Below, piece after piece: positions 59,401 through 64,000 of a stretch of 64,000 bases of DNA. The DNA lies in assembly GCA_963932465.1 (NCBI GenBank), contig OZ010800.1, positions 97,111,307 to 97,175,306 of the forward strand, written 5' to 3'. The notes under the pieces were generated by a model, which did no database searches, had not been told where the DNA came from, and saw only the letters and a list, made by a program, of their open reading frames with translations. The number at the start of each line of letters is the position of its first letter. The stretch's first letter is position 1. Made by a program: the position numbers and the translations under genes. Source of the DNA: Maratus speciosus (taxonomy: Eukaryota > Arthropoda > Arachnida > Araneae > Salticidae).

Positions 59401-62400
59401 TCATATTATAAAGAGAAAAAAATTGTTTATTTGTCGGAGATAAGCTCAGGAACTACCGAACCGATTCCAAAAGTAATGGTATCAAAATGATGGTGTTCGC
59501 CCAACTTAGAACATAGGCTATATCTTATGTCGGTGCCACTACCCCAAAGGGGGTGCAGGAGCAAAAAACGTTCTAAAAATGCAATTTTTGCGTTACTAAA
59601 GGGCCTAGAAATATGAAATTTGGAATATTAGTTACTTATAAGATATAAATGGTGTCTAAGAACAGTTCTTAAACAATTCGAAATTTAAAAGGGGTGAAAA
59701 TGCACAAAAAGCGTTCTAAAAAACGTTCTAAATGGTAGTTTCTACATAATCTCAGGAAATACCAAACCGATTTCAAAAGTAATGGTATCAAAATGATGGT
59801 GTTAGTCCAACTTAGAACATAGGCTATATTTTATGTTGGTGCCACTACCCCAAAGGGGGTGCAGGAGCAAAAAACTTTCTAAAAATGTAATTTTTGCGTT
59901 ACTGATAGACCTAAAAATATGAAATTTGGAATATTAGTTACTTATAAGATATAAATGGTGTCTAAGAACAGTTCTTAAACAATTCGAAATTTAAAAGGGG
60001 TGAAAATGCACAAAAAGCGTTCTAAAAAACGTTCTAAATGGTAGTTTCTACATAATCTCAGGAAATACCAAATCGATTTTTAAAAATATTGGTGTCAAAA
60101 TGATAGTGACAACGTTTGCTCCAAGATAGGCTATGTTTTATATATGTTTCCTCTAACCCAGAGGAGATGCAGGAGCAAAATGAGCGAAAAGCGTTCTAAA
60201 AACGTTTTAATGCCGATTTGTCACCAATATCTGAGGAAGAATCAAACTGATTTCAAAAGTAATGTTAAGAAATTGATGCTGACAGCCTCTGCTCTAACAT
60301 AGACGATATTTTAAGTCGGTATCACTATCACCTAGACGTTGCAGGAGCAAAAAAGCGTTCCAAATTTCGATTTTTGTGATAGGTAGGGGCTAGCAACTTA
60401 AAATTAGGCAAGGTACATATGTATTACATATAAATGATCTTTAAGAACAGTTTCGAAAAAATTAGAAATTTAAAAAGGGGTGAAAATGCGCGAAAAGCGT
60501 TCTAAAAACGTTCTAAATGCCGATTTGTCACCAATATCTGAGGAAGAATCAAACTGATTTCAAAAGTAATGTTAAGAAATTGATGCTGACAGCCTCTGCT
60601 CTAACATAGACGCTATTTTAAGTCGGTATCATTATCACCTAGACGTTGCAGGAGCAAAAAAGCGTTCCAAATTTCGATTTTTTGATAGGTAGGGGCTAGC
60701 AACTTAAAATTAGGCAAGGTACATATGTATTACATATAAATGATCTTTAAGAACAGTTTCGAAAAAATTAGAAATTTAAAAAGGGGTGAAAATGCGCGAA
60801 AAGCGTTCTAAAAACGTTCTAAATGCCGATTTGTCACCAATATCTGAGGAAGAATCAAACTGATTTCAAAAGTAATGTTAAGAAATTGATGCTGACAGCC
60901 TCTGCTCTAACATAGACGCTATTTTAAGTCGGTATCATTATCACCTAGACGTTGCAGGAGCAAAAAAGCGTTCCAAATTTCGATTTTTGTGATAGGTAGG
61001 GGCTAGCAACTTAAAATTAGGCAAGGTACATATGTATTACATATAAATGATCTTTAAGAACAGTTTCGAAAAAATTAGAAATTTAAAAAGGGATGAAAAT
61101 GCGCGAAAAGCGTTCTAAAAACGTTCTAAATTGCGATTGCTCCTCAATCTCAGGAAATTCCAAAGCTATTTCAGAAGCAAGGGTTGCCAATCAATGGTGA
61201 CAGTCCGTGCTATAACATAGGTTATATTTCATGTTGCTGTCACTAACATCTGAGGGTTGAAAAAGCAAAACATGTTCTAATTTGCGTTTTTTGCATAACT
61301 GAAGGGTCTAACACTTTGAAGTATGGCATGTTATTTACTTACAAGATGCAACTGCTTTCTATGAACTGTCGAAAGAAAATTTCAAATTTAAAAAGATGAA
61401 GTGAGCGAAAAGCGTTATAAATTACAATTTTTATGTAATCTTTTCAAATACCAAACCGATTAAAAAAATAATGATAACAAATTGTTGGTGATAGAACCTG
61501 TTCAAACATAAGCTATATTTTATGTCTATGCCACTACCACCAGAGGGTTGCAGTAGCTAAAAACTTTCTAAATTGCGATTTCTGTGAAACTGAAAAAGCT
61601 AGAAACTTTAAATATGGCATGGTAGTTACTTATAAAATATAAATGCCCTCGAAGGACTTTCGAATATAAATTCGAATTAAAAGGGGTGAAGTGAAGGGGA
61701 GGTGCGAAAAGCATTCTAAAAAAGTCCTAAATTACGATTTCTACGCTATTTCTGGAAATATAAACCAAATATAAAAGTAATAGTTGCGAATCAATGGTAA
61801 CAGTCTCTGATCCTACACAGGCTATATTTTATGCCGATGATTCTACCACCTGTGATTCACAGGAACAACAAACGCTCTAAAAAAGGCCTTTAAAAGCTTT
61901 CTAAATTACGTTTCTGTGGAATATTAGGAAATAACAAACCAATTTCAAAATTAATGCTGGCAAATTAATGGTGTCAGTTCCTATTTCAACATAGCCCTTT
62001 ATGTTGAGAGAGGTGGTAGGACTTGGAATTTGACAAGATGGTTAATTTTAAGATGTAAGAAGATGGTTTCTAAAAAATTCAAAACTTCAAATGAATACTA
62101 AAATGAGCGTATTAATTGAGCATAAAAGTTTCAAAATATTTTCTAAATTATTATTATTTATTTAGTTTTATTTCGTTTTATTAATTTAAGTCTCATTTCT
62201 GCCTTATGCAGTGTAACAATGATATTTAATCAAACTGTGTTTTAAATAGTAATTTTTTTAAATTATTCCTAAAAGTAATAAGTACCTTTTAATAAAATAA
62301 AATATTACCTTTTAATAAAATAAAAATTTAGTGAGTACCTTTTAATACAAATTAGACATATAAATATCACTTGGCATATTTCAAATATTACGCGAGCAAA

Positions 62401-62417
62401 GCCGCGGGGTTTGCTAG
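59401..62417 (+). mobile_element. Helitron-like element H3, full length, directly abutting H2
   Basis: It starts TCATATTATAAAGAG at the base after the H2 CTAG, with no spacer. It ends GGGGTTTGCTAG at 62417. Its middle holds a recent triplication of one ~301-bp module pair (60209-61120). Confidence 0.88.
60209..61120 (+). repeat. Recent ~301-bp triplication inside H3
   Basis: Three nearly identical copies of the block beginning GCCGATTTGTCACCAATATC and running to GCGTTCTAAAAACGTTCTAA, with only a few differences (for example CATTATCACC versus CACTATCACC). H1 and H2 have one copy. Confidence 0.9.
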
Positions 62418-64000
62418 TCATATTATAAAGAGGAAAAAATTGTTTATTTGTCGGAGATAAGCTCAGGAACTACCGAACCGATTCCAAAAGTAATGCTATC
62501 AAAATGATGGTGTTCGCCCAACTTAGAACATAGGCTATATCTTATGTCGGTGCCACTACCCCAAAGAGGGTGCAGGAGCAAAAAACGTTCTAAAAATGCG
62601 ATTTTTGCGTTACTGAAGGGCCTAGAAATATGAAATTTGGAATATTAGTTACTTATAAGATATAAATGGTGTCTAAGAACAGTTCTTAAACAATTCGAAA
62701 TTTAAAAATGGTGAAAATGCGCAAAAAGCGTTCTAAAAAACGTTCTAAATGGTAGTTTCTACATAATCTCAGGAAATACCAAACCGATTTCAAAAGTAAT
62801 GGTATCAAAATGATGGTGTTAGTCCAACTTAGAACATAGGCTATATTTTATGTCGGTGCCACTACCCCAAAGGGGGTGCAGGAGCAAAAAACGTTCTAAA
62901 AATGCGATTTTTGCGTTACTGAAGGACTAGAAATATGAAATTTGGAATATTAGCTACTTATAAGTTATAAATGGTGTCTATAAGAACAGTTCTTAAACAA
63001 TTTGAAATTTAAAAGGGGTGAAAATGCGCGAAAAGCGTTCTAAAAAACGTTCTACATGGTGGTTTCTACACAATCTCAGGAAATACCAAACCGATTTAAA
63101 AAATAATGATGTCAAAATGATGGTGACAGATCTTGCTCCAATATAGGCTATATTTTATATCTGCTTCCACTACCCCAGAGGACATGCAGGAGCAAAAAGC
63201 GCAAAAAGCGTTCTAAAAACGTTCTAAATGTCGAATTGTCAGCAATATCTCAGGAATAATCAAACTGATTTCAAAAGTAATGGTAGGAAATCGATGCTGG
63301 CATCTTATTCTCCAACATAGACTATTTTATGTCGGTATCACTATCACCTAGACGTTGCAGGGCAAAAAAACGTTCTAAATTTCGATTTTTGTGATCGGTA
63401 GGGGCTAGCAACTTAAAATTAGGCAAGGTACATATTTATTAGATATAAATGATATTTAAGAACAGTTTAAAAAAAATTGGAAATTTAAAAAGGTGGTGAA
63501 AATGCGCGAAAAGCGTTCTAAAAACGTTCTAAATTACGATTTCTACTCAATCTCAGGAAATACCAAAGCTATTTCAGAAGTAATGGTTGCAAATCAATGG
63601 TAACAGTCCTGCTATAACATAGGTTATATTTTATGTTGCTGTCACTACCATCTGAGGTTTGCAAAAGAAAAACCTGTTCTAATTTGCGTTTTTTGCACAA
63701 CTGAGAGGTCTAACACTTTGAAGTATGGCATGGTATTTACTTACAAGATGCAACTGCTTTCTAAGAATAGTCGAAAAAAAAATTCCAAATTTAAAAAGAT
63801 GAAGTGAACTAAAAGCGTTATAAATTACAATTTTTATACAATCTTATCAAATACCAAACCGATTAAAAAAATAATGATGACAAATTGTTGGTGATAGAAC
63901 ATGCTCAAACATAAGCAATATTTTATGTCTGTGCCACTACCACCAGAGGGTTGCAGGAACAGAAAACTTTCTAAATTGCGATTTTGTGATACTGAAGAGG
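62418..64000 (+). mobile_element. Helitron-like element H4, cut by the window end
   Basis: It starts TCATATTATAAAGAGG directly after the H3 CTAG and follows the H3 module order to the last base. Its 3' end lies outside the window. Confidence 0.85.

Noticed and set aside
53590..64000. CRISPR-like array because of regular ~300-bp spacing
   Set aside because: Units are diverged satellite modules between Helitron ends, with no short conserved repeat plus unique spacers, in eukaryotic DNA.

Overview
This window is non-coding, strongly AT-rich eukaryotic DNA made almost entirely of transposable elements, satellites and simple repeats. I can support no intact protein-coding gene. Every open frame of 60-118 codons lies in a repeat, runs through a simple-sequence tract, or is broken in its sister copy. 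The element mix (Helitron-like units with a TATTATAAAG-type start and GC hairpin plus CTAG end, TTAA-flanked piggyBac-type elements, hAT elements with 8-bp target duplications, TA-flanked pogo/mariner-type elements, a tRNA-derived SINE) and TCAGT/TCATT initiator-like motifs suggest an arthropod, perhaps a chelicerate. That assignment is inference only.

Layout. 0-3.8 kb: dispersed repeat fragments, a perfect 31-bp-arm inverted repeat beside a TATA/initiator-like segment, a mariner-like end, and a duplicated unclassified sequence. 3.85-9.2 kb: a nine-copy ~294-bp satellite array, then diverged monomers and a companion repeat, with a pogo/Tigger-type element inserted in a monomer. 9.2-14 kb: a mariner-like element with ~400-bp inverted termini, a piggyBac-type MITE and several other MITEs. 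14.7-21.3 kb: three tandem copies of a ~1.9-kb unit. Three later insertions (TTAA MITE, tRNA-derived SINE, short inverted-repeat MITE) are each proven by an empty site in a sister copy. 21.3-25.4 kb: interleaved Helitron-like elements. 26.2-27.6 kb: a decayed piggyBac transposase on the minus strand, the clearest protein relic here. 28.15-29.3 kb: a 1.15-kb near-palindrome.

31.6-40.5 kb: a ~309-bp tandem array split by a 4.4-kb hAT-type element and a 2.6-kb hairpin-ended element, the latter carrying its own TTAA and hAT MITEs. 41-47 kb: a Helitron 3' end, a 724-bp inverted-repeat element, and a 2.2-kb insertion with an 11-bp direct duplication that carries a CpG-rich ~31-bp minisatellite. 49.4-52.2 kb: a tandem pair of 1.39-kb units ending in a covarying hairpin. 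53.6-64 kb: four Helitron-like elements head to tail, each built of ~300/~175-bp modules.

No genes act together here. What the window preserves is a readable order of insertions, because the tandem hosts (satellite, 1.9-kb unit, 309-bp array) keep uninterrupted sister copies as controls. Inference from recalled family hallmarks is marked; no database search was possible.
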